DNA of 64,000 nt. Source: Apostichopus japonicus. Its lineage: Eukaryota > Echinodermata > Holothuroidea > Aspidochirotida > Stichopodidae. Of the stretch, positions 52,853-62,618 are shown one piece after another; within the stretch, counting starts at the first letter, position 1, and every line of letters begins with the position of its first letter. The stretch is from contig NC_092564.1 in NCBI RefSeq assembly GCF_037975245.1, forward strand, positions 29,379,484 to 29,443,483, in the 5' to 3' direction. The position numbers and the translations under genes are program-made. The notes under the pieces are model-generated. The model saw nothing but the letters and a program-made list of their open reading frames with translations. It did no database searches and had not been told where the DNA came from.

Positions 52853-53254
52853 GTTAGCTCCAATCTGAAGAATGGTAGGTTGGTTTGAGGTGATCCTTGC
52901 AGCAATGACGAGCTAAGGAGGGTCGTTATTGCTTTTGGTGCAGATATCGTGCAACAAAATGAGTGGGCAGGGCTTAACATTAATAACTGTTAGCTCCAAT
53001 CTGAAGAATGGTAGGTTGGTTTGAGGTGATCCTTGAAGCAATGATGAGCTAAGGAGGGTCGTTATTGCTTTTGGTGCAGATATTGTGCAACAAAATGAGT
53101 GGGCAGGGCTTAACATTAATAACTGTTAGCTCCAATCTGAAGAATGGTAGGTTGGTTTGAGGTGATCCTTGCAGCAATGACGAGCTAAGGAGGGTCGTTA
53201 TTGCTTTTGGTGCAGATATCGTGCAACGAAATGAGTGGGCAGGGCTTAACATTA
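52853..53254. repeat. Three-copy 136-bp tandem repeat
   Basis: Copies start at 52,853, 52,989 and 53,125, each beginning gttagctccaatctgaag; the last ends near aacattaa at 53,254. They differ at a few bases (for example ccttgcagc versus ccttgaagc, and gatatcg versus gatattg). The block begins 31 bp after the end of the integrase-like remnant. Minus-strand frames through it simply repeat with the unit. Confidence 0.95.
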
Positions 53255-53829
53255 AAACCTGATCTGCAATTGCTCACCAACCATATGTGGTATGACTAAA
53301 GTTTATTGGGCTGAGCAGGTTGGTTACCCAATGCAATGTTTTCAGTGCTATTTTGATTTTGCTGCATATTGATGAGATGTGTGACAAAACAGGGCTCAGC
53401 TGAAATTTCCTTATAAACACAGAATCGGAAGAACTTTATTCCATTTGAGTTGATACTTAACATAATGATACCTCATAGCCTGCAGGAATAGTCCGTCTCA
53501 TTTTCTTGGCAGATATTTTCCATTTTCGCCCATGTTTGTTGCATCTCAATCATCATTGTTAGCTTTTTCTAATATTTGTAGAACCTTAATTACTATTAAG
53601 TGTGTGCAACCCCCCTTCCCTCCCCCCACACACACAAACAAACGCATACACAAATTACTCATGTTACATCATGGAAACCATAATGCATTTTAACTTGGTT
53701 GATTTTTCATATATTGAACAAACTAATATTAAGAAAATGTCCCTTAACATATTGCTTAATTCAAAAGGGAATTGCGATATAGCATCATTACGGTAATGTT
53801 GCTTTACTATTCCAATGTTGTTGTTATAG
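53255..53829. other. AT-rich stretch without genes
   Basis: No coding signal. A CA-rich patch (about 53,612-53,652) follows a C/T-rich run. The 64-codon frame at 53,602 starts in that low-complexity tract. Confidence 0.5.
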
Positions 53830-53944
53830 GAGAAATGATACACTGCTTAAATCTTCATGGTGGTGGCAGCAACCCAATGAGATTCCTGGCTTGCAGCCGA
53901 CAACATCAGGAACTTGGACAAAGTTGGTTGAGTTGATAATCTAA
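53830..53944 (+). other. Exon-like open segment, possible tail of the integrase gene
   Basis: A splice-acceptor-like ttgttgttatag precedes an open frame of 37 codons ending in TAA at 53,942. The product is rich in Trp and polar residues (SSWWWQQPNEIPGLQPTTSG). It lies on the same strand as the integrase remnant and 1 kb downstream. No family is recognised, and the 136-bp repeats intervene, so membership in that gene is a guess. Confidence 0.25.
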
Positions 53945-56016
53945 CACACTGTCTAGACTGAGTTTGCAGGAAGAACAACCATCAAATTACCATTTCCCCA
54001 TAGAGTGGTGTAGCTGGGAACCACATTGCACTTTGCATGTGTGGTTGGAGTATTAATTTTATACAGGTTGTAAAACACTGCATGAAGTCACATTTATTCT
54101 TTCATCAACATTGATTCTATCATCACAGTAATCCTCATAGAGGCAGTTCCAGAATAGGGACTGATATTGACCATCTTAAATTTCTGTTAGTTTAAAAAAA
54201 AATAAGGATGCATTTTATACATACAGTATATTTGATAGACAGTATACATTATATATGTGTTCAAGATCTTGCCACAAAGGCCAGTGTCTGCAGCTCAGCA
54301 TTATACAAGTATGGAAGTAGATGTTGTGTTACGTGGCCAATATCTCAGGACGTAACAGATACAGGGATATTGTGACGCTGGCCAGTTTCTTAGGACATAA
54401 TCATCACACTTCATTAACTTTGCTATATGGTGCCATGTTTTACAGATAAAAACGTTGTAATTAAGCAATGTGTAAGTATACTCGAGTTTTCAAATTTGCT
54501 TGCAACTATATTGAATCAATAATTTCCATGCATGAGATATTTTCAACATATATCACCCCAAAATGGTAATATTTGCAGTGGTTGGGATAACTTGATAACT
54601 TGTTGGTACATGACTCTGAAAATTATTACAGTACCAGCTATACTTGTAAGACTGTACCCATGCTATTGGTATAGATCTGCATTTATTGGTTCTTAGCAAA
54701 TAACCATCCAACATATGAAAATCAATTTAATACTGTATAGCTTCTCAAATTGATTCAGTTGAAATCTAAATTTTATTGTCAACAACAATTAACAATATGC
54801 CATCTAATTGCAATGAATGAACTCAAGAAAGCATTTATTTGCAAGGAATAATTTGTCCTCTAAAATCCAAATTGCTATTCAAAATGTAAAGAGAATTTTT
54901 TTTTTTCCAACTTGACAGTTGCTAGAAGTACCACATACAGGTTTTAAACTGCTCTAACAAGTTCAAAGGAAAAGTTCAGTCATAGAGGTCATCTAATTTT
55001 CATCTTTTTTTAATTGATTCCCCTAACTAATTTTAATTAAACGTTAACTCAATTAACGATTTAATTAATTGACTGATCACTCACTCAATCAATAATTACA
55101 GTGAGACAATTCATTAAAAATGATTCAATTGAAATAACTGGTTGACAACTTGTCAGAATATATCAGCTTTATCAACTATTCATACAACTCATTTTAAACC
55201 ATTTGACCAATATGTACAGGGAAGTTGAAAGAACAGAGAAAATTCAGAAAACAAGTCATGCCTTTGGAATGAATTTGTCCCAATTCAGCCAACTTAAAGG
55301 ACATCATATTTCTTAATTTGTCCAGTTTGCAATTTTGTCTTAAAAGCATGTAGTGGTCCTTCAAATTCAAATTAAAGGTAAGTAACCTAAGACAACCCAT
55401 GCAGCTTTAGAAATAATTCATTAAGGCAGGGATTGCAAGCTATGGAGGTGCAAGACTTCATGTGACTTGATCCTCCCCACCTGGAAATGTTGAAAAATGA
55501 AAGACTTTTACTGTGCCAGGACCATATCCTTGACAAAACCTTATGCCTGGAGAAGTAAAGGGAAAAACCCAACCTATATCAGCACAATTGCAAGGAGCAT
55601 TTTGTGATGTTCCAACCCCATCCCAAGGATTGGCACTTATTGCAGAATATCATAATTTTCACTTCAACAATGAAGGGTTTTAAGTTTTATTATCCCCCAA
55701 ATATACTAGATTTTCCAACATGGGCACTCTTCTTTGTCAAGTTCATGATACCTCTACTCCTTTCTCCCAGTAGCATATTCCAACAAATGGTTATTAAGAT
55801 ATGATGTGTTTATCATTTTACTTGATGAGAGTAACTTTTCAGCTACAGAAGCTAGTGACAGACTTCCAAGAAAGTGCTTTGAAACATCAAGCAATCATTA
55901 ACAAAAAATAGATAAAAATGAAGGTTGCAACCCAAATCTTTTCCACTTATATTGATGAGCCACCCATGTCAGATGTAGATTTCCTACAAATCTAAATTTT
56001 CCTTCTTTTTTTTTAG
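53945..56016. other. AT-rich non-coding stretch with faint coding-like patches
   Basis: Most of the stretch is A/T-rich with TTAATTAA-type palindromes near 55,020-55,080. A pair of ten- to twelve-base words (ggccaatatctcaggac, ggccagtttcttaggac) lies near 54,335 and 54,380. On the plus strand 55,430-55,560 has a mildly coding-like frame (LDPPHLEMLKNERLLL, one stop upstream), not recognised. A pyrimidine tract and acceptor close the region. Confidence 0.4.
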
Positions 56017-57091
56017 CTTCTTTGCAGCATCATTCGACACTATAATGGACATAGCTCTGAATTAATGGAAGTAATCAAAGCTCTCTTCCGCGCAATTTCA
56101 ACCTGAACTTCATGGGCCTCCTGTCTCGCAAGGTTGAAACAGATTCTTCCAGAGTTTGATTCAACTGCACAGGAGGATGCATTAGAATTCCTTGGTGCAG
56201 TTTACACATCATCATGCACTTCCTGTAACCAAAGCCAGTGCAAATTTTTAGATGAGTAAGAGATATAGATCGTTCTGTGAAAAGCATCAAAGCAACACAA
56301 ACAAAAATAAGTGAACTTTTCAATATATTATTTAAAATTATGCCATGTTGGCCCAAAATATGCAAATATTCAAATATGGTCACCTTTGGTCAAAATTCTA
56401 TAAACTGTTTTTATTACCACTTTTGATGAAATTTACCTCACGGGGACATTCAGTCATCTTGTGTGTTCATTAAGAATGTCTGAGAACAATTTGGACTAAG
56501 TGCCTCCATGAAAGTAACTTGTTGAAAACTTCTAGCAATTATAGCATCCTATAATTTGGGGCATATACAGACTACCTTTAACATTGAAACTGATTGGGAA
56601 TTTGCTTAGGTTTGCAGGGAATTAGTCATTTTGAAAGAGGTATTATGGCACCAGTTAGATCTGACTGATAAACTTGCATCAATACAATGAGGATGCACAT
56701 TTTGTAAGGCTGGGTTTAGATGATAGTCTGTATCTGATTGATAAGTTTGTTGCTCTTAATAATAATTCTGATAATTTTAAGTAAAAGCTGAATGAAAGTT
56801 TTCATTTATACCTGATAATCCAGAGGGTAAAGGAACAAATGGGAATTGCAATAGAAATGCAACATTGTTGTAATGAGTAACTTATTTTTTCCTTTCCAGG
56901 TACTTCTTCTTACATACAACAAATGAGATGAAGTGGACTTCCTGCAATGAGACTTGGCACTGTCGGGCAAACTCCTATCCAGTAATTCCGATATATCCTA
57001 GTAACAAGGGCTATATGTCATGCTTGAGTATGCAGGGGCACCTTGAGGTGTGTCTAGATTGCAAAGATCTTGAAGGCTTTTGTGAGTCCTG
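56017..57091 (+). pseudogene. Two phase-matched exons of a USP-like (peptidase C19-like) cysteine-rich protein
   Basis: Exon 1 (56,017-56,255) follows cttttttttttag and ends GATGA before a GTAAGA donor. It has SELMEVIKALFRAI and then DSTAQEDALEFLGAVY, which resembles the QQDAxEFL block of ubiquitin-specific proteases, followed by SCTSC, a CxxC like the first half of the USP zinc ribbon. Exon 2 (56,900-57,091) follows tcctttccag and ends before GTGAGT. It continues the frame exactly (GA|G) and carries six Cys, including WTSCNETWHC and CLDCKDLEGFC. One in-frame TGA at 56,104-56,106 interrupts exon 1. The catalytic Cys and His boxes were not found in these exons. Family call is by motif only; another zinc-ribbon protein is possible. 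It lies on the same strand as the integrase remnant 3 kb upstream. Confidence 0.5.
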
Positions 57092-57460
57092 GTGAGTTCC
57101 TGCAAACTCCCTGTTTTTGTCATATTGTTTTCATTCCATGCTGTTTTGTGTTATGTAAAATTGTTTCAATATGTAACACAATGCATTTTTGTGAAGTAGC
57201 AGTATGTGTGTTTATGAGTGTAATGCTAACAGCCTGTCATTACAATAACTCAATAAACTGACAAATGAACAGGAGTCAAATTCTGAAACTATTAGTGATG
57301 TAAGTTAATGGCCAGAATTCATACGTTGAAAATTTTCAGGTTTAGAGTCCAGCTTGAGTTGTAATGATCCCATTGAGCAGTTCTAAATACTGTATACAGG
57401 CATCTTTTCATATTGACTGTAGATCTCTGGTGTTATGTCTTTCTCAATTTATTTATTTAA
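57092..57460. other. Presumed intron, first part
   Basis: The sequence after the GTGAGT donor has no convincing coding frame and would be the start of the roughly 2-kb intron that ends at 59,125. That intron has been filled by the repeat pair at 57.46-57.8 kb and a LINE tail. Confidence 0.4.
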
Positions 57461-57797
57461 AGTGTTGTGGAAAGAGTTAATTTCACATAGGGTGACATGT
57501 ATATGTGAAATTAATTAACTAGTTAATTGTATTCTTTGCTATATGTACTTTGCAAAGGGATTATTATAAATAGTGCACATACAGGAGAACAATGGTCCAG
57601 TGTGACGAAATTACACTAAATCACCATCGTCGCCCTAAGTGGTGAGTTTATGCTATGTCGTCCTAAGTGTTGTGAAAAGAGATGAATTCACCTAGGGCGA
57701 CAAAGGTGTCGCCTTAGGTGCTTTATGTGCAATTCACTATTTTTTAATTAAATACCTTGGTATTTGTATTAGGCAGAGGGATTATTATAAATAGCAC
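57461..57797. repeat. Imperfect direct repeat with a recurring GTCGCCYTAGGTGA motif in both orientations
   Basis: Copy A (about 57,461-57,576) and copy B (about 57,666-57,797) both open with agtgttgtggaaagag-like sequence and close with ggattattataaatag. A 12-14 base word is present several times in both directions: gtcgccctaagtgg (about 57,629), gtcgtcctaagtgt (57,658), cacctagggcgac (57,690), gtcgccttaggtgc (57,709) and a diverged cacatagggtgac (57,486). Paired words could form hairpins. The unit resembles a small non-autonomous element; no family is recognised. Confidence 0.65.
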
Positions 57798-58195
57798 ACC
57801 ATCCGTCCGGTTCTCCTTCAATACTTCTCTCCAGAAAGGACACAATTTTGGGTCAATGGTTCAAGAACGGGATTGATAAAGTATACCGCTTGTATTAGAA
57901 ACCATTACTTCATCTAGCTAAGGATGTGAAGAATTATTAGTCTCCAGTAGTTCTTGATTCAGTGGTCCATATTCAATTCATGTGGAGTTTTCAGGAACTA
58001 TTACCAGTTATGCAACGAGTCAGGGCTAGAGTCACTAAATTTCAGAGTAATAAAGTAACTCAAACACAAGTTCATGGACAGTCTTCCCATAGATCTAGAT
58101 TATGCAGTCCAAGATTCAACTCAAACGTAGGTTTCATAAAAGTGATATCTTGATTAAGTATCTTGATAGTCACTGACTTTTTCATGTTTGCTAAT
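57798..58195 (+). other. Unassigned stretch, possibly 5' part of the LINE fragment
   Basis: A 63-codon frame at 57,962-58,153 (QRVRARVTKFQSNKV) is basic and polar, not low-complexity, but not recognised. It lies directly before the LINE C-terminal remnant on the same strand and in another frame. No other content is seen. Confidence 0.25.
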
Positions 58196-58493
58196 AGTGG
58201 TTGTACCAGATGTCATTGTCTTAAACTCCACAAGTCACAAAGTAGCATTAATATTCGGCATACCTTTTTTTCTAATAGGGTTGTGAATGAGTGGAATGGC
58301 TCGCCTGAGAAAGTTGTACTTGCAAGTACTGTAGTGTGAATGGGTTTAAGAATGCTTTGGACAAGCACTTTAAGCATTGTAATCGGGTCTGATCGTTTGT
58401 GTCATCAGTTTTCTTCCCTCTCCTATAGGGTCTTTGATGGGGACTTGAGTGTCCCTCCTGATCCTTTTTCTTTACTAAACTAATCTAAACTAA
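58196..58493 (+). mobile_element. LINE ORF2 C-terminal remnant (family B)
   Basis: The frame from 58,196 reads CLKLHKSQSS, then FFSNRVVNEWNGSPEKVV. After a one-base shift near 58,339 it reads NGFKNALDKHF. This order (KL, then R-x-FF-x-NRVV-x-x-WN-x-x-P-x-x-VV, then FKN-x-LD) is the usual end of CR1/L2-type ORF2. The 3' UTR ends in actaaactaatctaaactaa at about 58,490. It sits inside the presumed intron of the USP-like gene. The sequence and tail differ from family A. Confidence 0.75.
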
Positions 58494-59125
58494 TAAGGTC
58501 AAGCATAAAGTATGTGTGCTTAGGCCTACGCAATTGCAGAAGCCAATCTCCTTAACCTTTTTGAACTAGCACTTTTAAGGTTAACTTAACCTTTTAGAAG
58601 GTAAGCTTAACTTTTTCTTTGCAAATGTAACACGAACACTGTTGAGTAAGAGTCGTGCCAGCAATGCCACTGCATGAGGGAAATTCACAGTGACAGAGTA
58701 AATAATTGCTTTCGCACCCACGGATGAACACATGTTAGGTATATTACTATCACTAATCTGGGGAAATTGCATTTAAGAATATAAATATGTTTATCAGCTA
58801 GTCAACAGTTATTTAAGGTATCATTTAATTCTTTTCATTTACTCCATTAGTGATCTTCCCTTTTCCAACAGCTTTACTGGAAAGACTCTTGCTCAGCCGC
58901 ATTACACAAACACCTTACGAACAGAATACTGCAGATAGCTGATCGTTAACTATGTTAGGAATCCACATGCAGTTCTGGTTATGAAAATAGTAAGAGACAA
59001 GATCTGTTTTTCAATCTATGTTTATGGTGAACTACGATTAAGAATAATGAGTTGTAATTTTAATAAATGAGCCCTTCAGTACTGATAACCAGGATTTTAG
59101 TTATCTATTTTTTCTTTCTTTACAG
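58494..59125. other. Intronic or intergenic stretch without recognised content
   Basis: A/T-rich, with no coding frame above chance. The 63-codon minus frame at 58,581-58,772 shows no family features. The last bases form a pyrimidine tract and acceptor (tttttctttctttacag). Confidence 0.4.
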
Positions 59126-59302
59126 TACAGAAATGCAGGGTTGCACTACACCATTTCCAACAGAGGAAGTATGGCAGAAAACAGGTGGAATTTTACATAT
59201 AAATGCCGAAAATGTGCTGGACAGAGAGGTTCAATAAACTTTTGGAACATTGACACCTCATTCACTTACATGAGGAAACCTTTTCTCATAGATGTTGAAT
59301 AA
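59126..59302 (+). pseudogene. Candidate third exon of the USP-like protein
   Basis: A strong acceptor (tttctttctttacag) precedes 59,126. In the frame that follows the upstream exon (TG|T) the segment reads CTEMQGCTTPFPTEEVWQ and stops at 59,235. In the frame one base later it stays open to TAA at 59,300 and gives YKCRKCAGQRGSINFW and YMRKPFLIDVE. The latter suits a USP better: a second CxxC of the zinc ribbon, then a P-x-L-I strand where USPs read P-x-x-L. Either the intron boundary or the frame has decayed. The call depends on the upstream exons. Confidence 0.4.
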
Positions 59303-59434
59303 ACAGTTGTAAGAAGATTAACATGTAGAATTGGTTCTGAAACTAAATCAGTATTTATGAACTCCTCACATCTATGATCTCACCATAAAAGATCAGAAAC
59401 AAGTTTTTGAGTTTGAAGAGTTAGCAACTTAAAA

Positions 59435-59644
59435 TTAGGAAAAAGTTTCATATTCAAGAAGAAATCAAATTTCAACTTTATGATAAAGAATGGGATGATT
59501 GCATGGGTAGGTGTGAAAAACCTCTCAGCTACCTCAAAGGGGAAAAGTGAAAGTAATACCCATCACCTCAGAGCTTATACCATCACAGACTTACACTCAC
59601 TAAGTAGTACATGTAGCTTATTTGATAGTGAAGTTGTTCATCTG
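59435..59644 (+). other. Exon-like open segment with GTGAGT donor
   Basis: A frame running to 59,644 ends at ctg before gtgagtag. It contains FNFMIKNGMIAWVGV and THHLRAYTITDLHSLSS. A second overlapping frame (FQLYDKEWDDCMGRCEKP) is also coding-like and ends at TGA. No family is recognised. It may be a further exon of the USP-like gene, with its frame lost. Confidence 0.25.
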
Positions 59645-60029
59645 GTGAGTAGCCTTCTCTGTGCAGTGTACCTAGTAGAGCAAAAGTGACAGTCAGAAGT
59701 TTAAAAGCATATATTACTACTCAATGTGGTGTAAGAATCAGCTGAACTGAGCCCCAAGCTGCATTCAGAATAAGCTTAGGCCTATATACATTTAGAAATA
59801 TGTAACTGCAAAGCTCACACCTTTGCAATTTCAGATTGGATGGCATGGGCTGATGACATAAATGAAAAGTTGGCAAAACATACGTTAGCCCCAGCAAGTT
59901 ACACAAAGGGATGCAGAATGTGGACAGGTGCCTACACCATCAGTAAGCCAGGGGCACCAGCATATGGCATTATTTTCACAATGCTAACAGCAGAGTCCAC
60001 ATTCTGACATATATGCTCTTCAAAGTATT
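59645..60029. other. Stretch between exon-like segments
   Basis: No gene is recognised. Short frames occur on both strands, none with family features. Confidence 0.4.
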
Positions 60030-60221
60030 GTGCAAAGTAAAGAAATCTTAAGGACCAAACCATTTGACATCTCCTACATATGCCACAACAGCCTACATGT
60101 GGAGAGAGATGTCACATCTCTCAACAGTATCTTGCAGTGCAACACAGCAGAAAGCCTTGAAAGTTTGATGGCACTTGCCAAGTTTATGGTCATCAGCTTG
60201 ATTGCCTACTTCCCTGAATGA
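60030..60221 (+). other. 63-codon coding-like segment, unrecognised
   Basis: The product has normal composition, with FDISYICHNSLHVERDV and SLNSILQCNTAESLESLMAL, then a hydrophobic end before TGA. The words LNSILQC recall the NS-x-LQ part of the USP Cys box, but the catalytic Cys position is not Cys. The position, downstream of the QEDA block, is also wrong for one USP gene. It could be a decayed second copy or chance. Confidence 0.25.
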
Positions 60222-60505
60222 GTGATACTGTTTTAACTCATAACAGTGAGTGTGGATAGACTCAGTTTACAAATTACTGGCATCACTGATAAATATTGTC
60301 ATCTTTATCATCAGTGTAGTTTTTCATCCTAGAGTAACTGGTCATGAATCAGTTGATCTTTCTTATAGATACTGGACTGGTTTATGTTTATAGTTCTACC
60401 ATGTAGCTTGTACTTTCTCTCTCTGAGTTGTGCTCTCTTCCTTCTGTATGCTCTGCCTCTCTTACGTAATTCATCACATTGCTGTTTTCTTTGCATCTAT
60501 TTCAG

Positions 60506-60612
60506 AGTCTGGATACATGGACTATTTGAGCTCACCTTTAATACTGCACCTTCCATCTTCCTGGCTATGGACTCTCCAGGCACATTATATGTTATGTGTA
60601 TGGAACTGTAGT
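60506..60612 (+). other. Exon-like segment after a cttttt-ctatttcag acceptor
   Basis: After the acceptor at 60,505 a frame reads VWIHGLFELTFNTAPSIFLA and continues to a TAG near 60,611. A second frame is also open to 60,669. Neither matches a known family. The acceptor and neighbouring exon-like segments are the only support. Confidence 0.2.
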
Positions 60613-60742
60613 CCCTGTACTGACCATTGCATGAAAATGTGGTACTATGTTTTGGATTGGTCACAGTGAAAGCCTAATTGACGGTATCTACATTTGAGTG
60701 GAATTAAGTCTCAAAACGAGTGGACCATAATGTTTGCTGCAG

Positions 60743-60940
60743 GTGGGTGTCTCAGGTATTTTGTTTAGCTTCCTGCTGTCAGTGTGCGATATTAGCAGAG
60801 AACCCTTTGTAGCATTTGGCATACATGGAAATGTGTACTTCCTGGCCTCTTGCATACAAATGAATGCTTTGGGCAATGTGAATGATTTCCACTGTAGTAC
60901 TTTGCAAGGCAGTCTAAACATGTTGATAAAGTGCTTTTGA
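60743..60940 (+). other. Exon-like open segment, unrecognised
   Basis: The acceptor tgtttgctgcag precedes a 65-codon frame ending in TGA at 60,938. The product is mixed hydrophobic (VGVSGILFSFLLSVCDISRE, NVYFLASCIQMNALGNV). It could include a membrane-like or buried segment. It ends a few bases before the 3' tail of a minus-strand LINE. Function unknown. Confidence 0.3.
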
Positions 60941-60944
60941 TATT

Positions 60945-61556
60945 TAAGATATAAGGATCTTTATTGACCATAAAAATTGACATTCATAAATACATCGAAA
61001 CACATAAAAATCTGATTCTTAAAACGAAATATTAAGACTACTAATTCCATGTTCTGACACATATATTTGGCCTATTTCCTACATAATTCATTGGCAAGAT
61101 TGAGAATAGCCCTTTGCAAGAAAGAACGCCTGTATCTCTCGGTTCGGCATCTCATGACAATTAGTCTGCCCGTTTGATTGCTGTAATCTACCCGATGCCC
61201 CAGAGGATGTTGGGATGACATGATTGACTTCATATTACTCTGTGATACTCTGACAAGCAACTCATCTACTGAACTGAGGTAATGTGACCGACAAACTTTC
61301 CTTGCTTTAGAAACTAGTCTATTTAACTTGGTCATGTCTCTAGCAGTAGTATTTTCACCCCACGCTGCTAAACAGAATGTAATGGTGGTCTTGATTGCCG
61401 ATTTTAATATAGAATAGAGAAATGAGAGTTGGTCTAGTCTGAATAAATTAAGCTTCTGTAATAGGAACATACGCTGATTAGTTTTTGCTAGAGTACGTTT
61501 TACATGTTCATCCCACTCCAATTTATCAGTGATGGTTTCTCCCAGGTATTTATAAG
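60945..61556 (-). mobile_element. LINE ORF2 C-terminal fragment, Rex1-like (family C)
   Basis: An intact minus frame ending at 61,072 runs from about 61,554 (YKYLGETITD, then LEWDEHVKRTLAKTNQRMF). It continues through LAAWGENTTARDMTKLNRLV, SSQHPLGH, GRLIVMRCRTERYRRSF and AILNLANELCRK. This order matches the region after the RT catalytic core in Rex1/Babar-type LINEs (YLG, W-x-x-H, K-x-x-QR, HP-x-H, GR, RT-x-R-x-x-SF-x-x-AI-x-x-LN). The 3' UTR ends with a caataaag-type tail at about 60,950-60,975. The copy is 5'-truncated but free of stops over about 160 codons, so it is fairly young. Confidence 0.8.
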
Positions 61557-61571
61557 ATTGTCAAGTGCTTC

Positions 61572-62111
61572 TTAGTCACAGTTTTTGCAGGAACATAGAG
61601 GAGAATACTGCTTTAATATAGTCAGTGCTCTGCGGAGTGACTTGAGTAGGTGAACTTGATCTAACAGGTTAAGTTCACTTTCAGAATGAGTAGTTACAGC
61701 CATTGTACTACTGAACCCTTTACATGCCTTGCCATCAGCATCAGTTGTGAGACACTTGACCGTTAGTGGATTCTTAGCTGTAAGTAATTTGGATTCACAA
61801 ATCTTTCCACCATTTTGTTCATGATCTCCGAAATAGGGCATCTTTGCTGAACAGCTCTCATTGCCTGGACATTGTACCTTGTGATCCCTTCTTCTTTTCA
61901 TTTCACCCATTAAGCACAACTTGTTACTGTGATGGTAATCAATAACAAATGTATCCATGGTGACATTCGCAACTATTACATCTCTGCATTGGCTTGTTGG
62001 AGCAAATGGAGTCTTACTTCTTGCATTATACTCATAGGGTTGTGATATGATCATATTCTGCCTGAATTGGAAAGTCTTTGGAGAGGCCACGCAGTTGCAG
62101 TGTCTTCTTAA
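61572..62111 (-). pseudogene. Cys-rich DNA-transposase-like ORF fragment
   Basis: A minus-strand frame stays open for 179 codons from a stop at 62,112-62,114 to TGA at 61,572. It has no good ATG near its 5' end, so it is a partial protein. It has FVIDYHHSNKLCLMG, a QCPGNESC cluster, GGKICESKLL, then VKCLTTDADGKACKGF, and LNLLDQVHLLKSLRRALTIL before a CSCKNCD end. The TDADGKACKGF and D-x-VHLL-x-SLRR elements recall conserved Asp-containing blocks of metazoan DNA transposases such as Kolobok-like proteins. That comparison is from memory and weak. A 5'-truncated LINE begins 16 bp after the stop on the same strand. Domestication or host origin cannot be excluded. Confidence 0.4.
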
Positions 62112-62167
62112 TTATACCCCTCTTTTGTGCCATATTATTTTTCATTAATTTCTTTCATTACCTGTAG

Positions 62168-62319
62168 GTACAAACTGGTTGTAGTGTACTGACAGCAGGA
62201 CTGGGAAGGGACATGCTGTTGAGCAATCTACGAGCTGCACTTAAACTGCCCACTACTCAGAGGCAGCGGGGGTACCCGTTCCTGGGAAAGGCAGCCATAT
62301 ACCTGGAGCTCATCCTGTA
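62168..62319 (+). other. Exon-like segment with matching splice sites
   Basis: The acceptor ttacctgtag and a donor GTAAGT enclose 152 bases fully open in one frame. They encode VQTGCSVLTAGLGRDMLL and RQRGYPFLGKAAIYLELIL. Composition is protein-like. No family is recognised. The codon split at its end would not join the next exon candidate without a stop. Confidence 0.4.
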
Positions 62320-62618
62320 GTAAGTAATGTTGATATGCACATGCTATTGTGTCTGGGCTGGGTAAAATATAATTCCTTATGCTAGGTTGCCAAGGTCAGC
62401 TCTGTGCATCGTTGTCTTTGTAGAGAATTTCAGAGTGTTTGGTAGACCAAACCAACTGTGAATAGGAAATAACGGCTTTCAAACAGCATGTGCTTGTATT
62501 TGATTAGATGTGTGTGTGCTTGAAGCTATGGGGTTGGAATGGGATTTATTGTGATTGGTGATTACCTAGTATGTGAACATAGAGCATTCGATATTATTTA
62601 TAATTCCTTTTGAAACAG
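62320..62618. other. Stretch without recognised content
   Basis: No coding frame of note; likely intronic if the flanking segments are exons of one gene. Confidence 0.4.

Noticed and set aside
52648-53252. Minus-strand frames repeating LSPAHSF and TLLSSSLLQG
   Set aside because: They are antisense translations of the 136-bp tandem repeat and, in part, of the integrase C-terminal exon.
56104-56106. TGA read as selenocysteine in the USP-like exon
   Set aside because: No SECIS-like element was identified, and other nearby remnants also carry stops, so nonsense decay is the simpler explanation.
57461-57797. A pair of LTRs with TATAAATAG promoter
   Set aside because: Copies are only about 115-130 bp, lie about 90 bp apart with no coding interior, and lack TG...CA ends.
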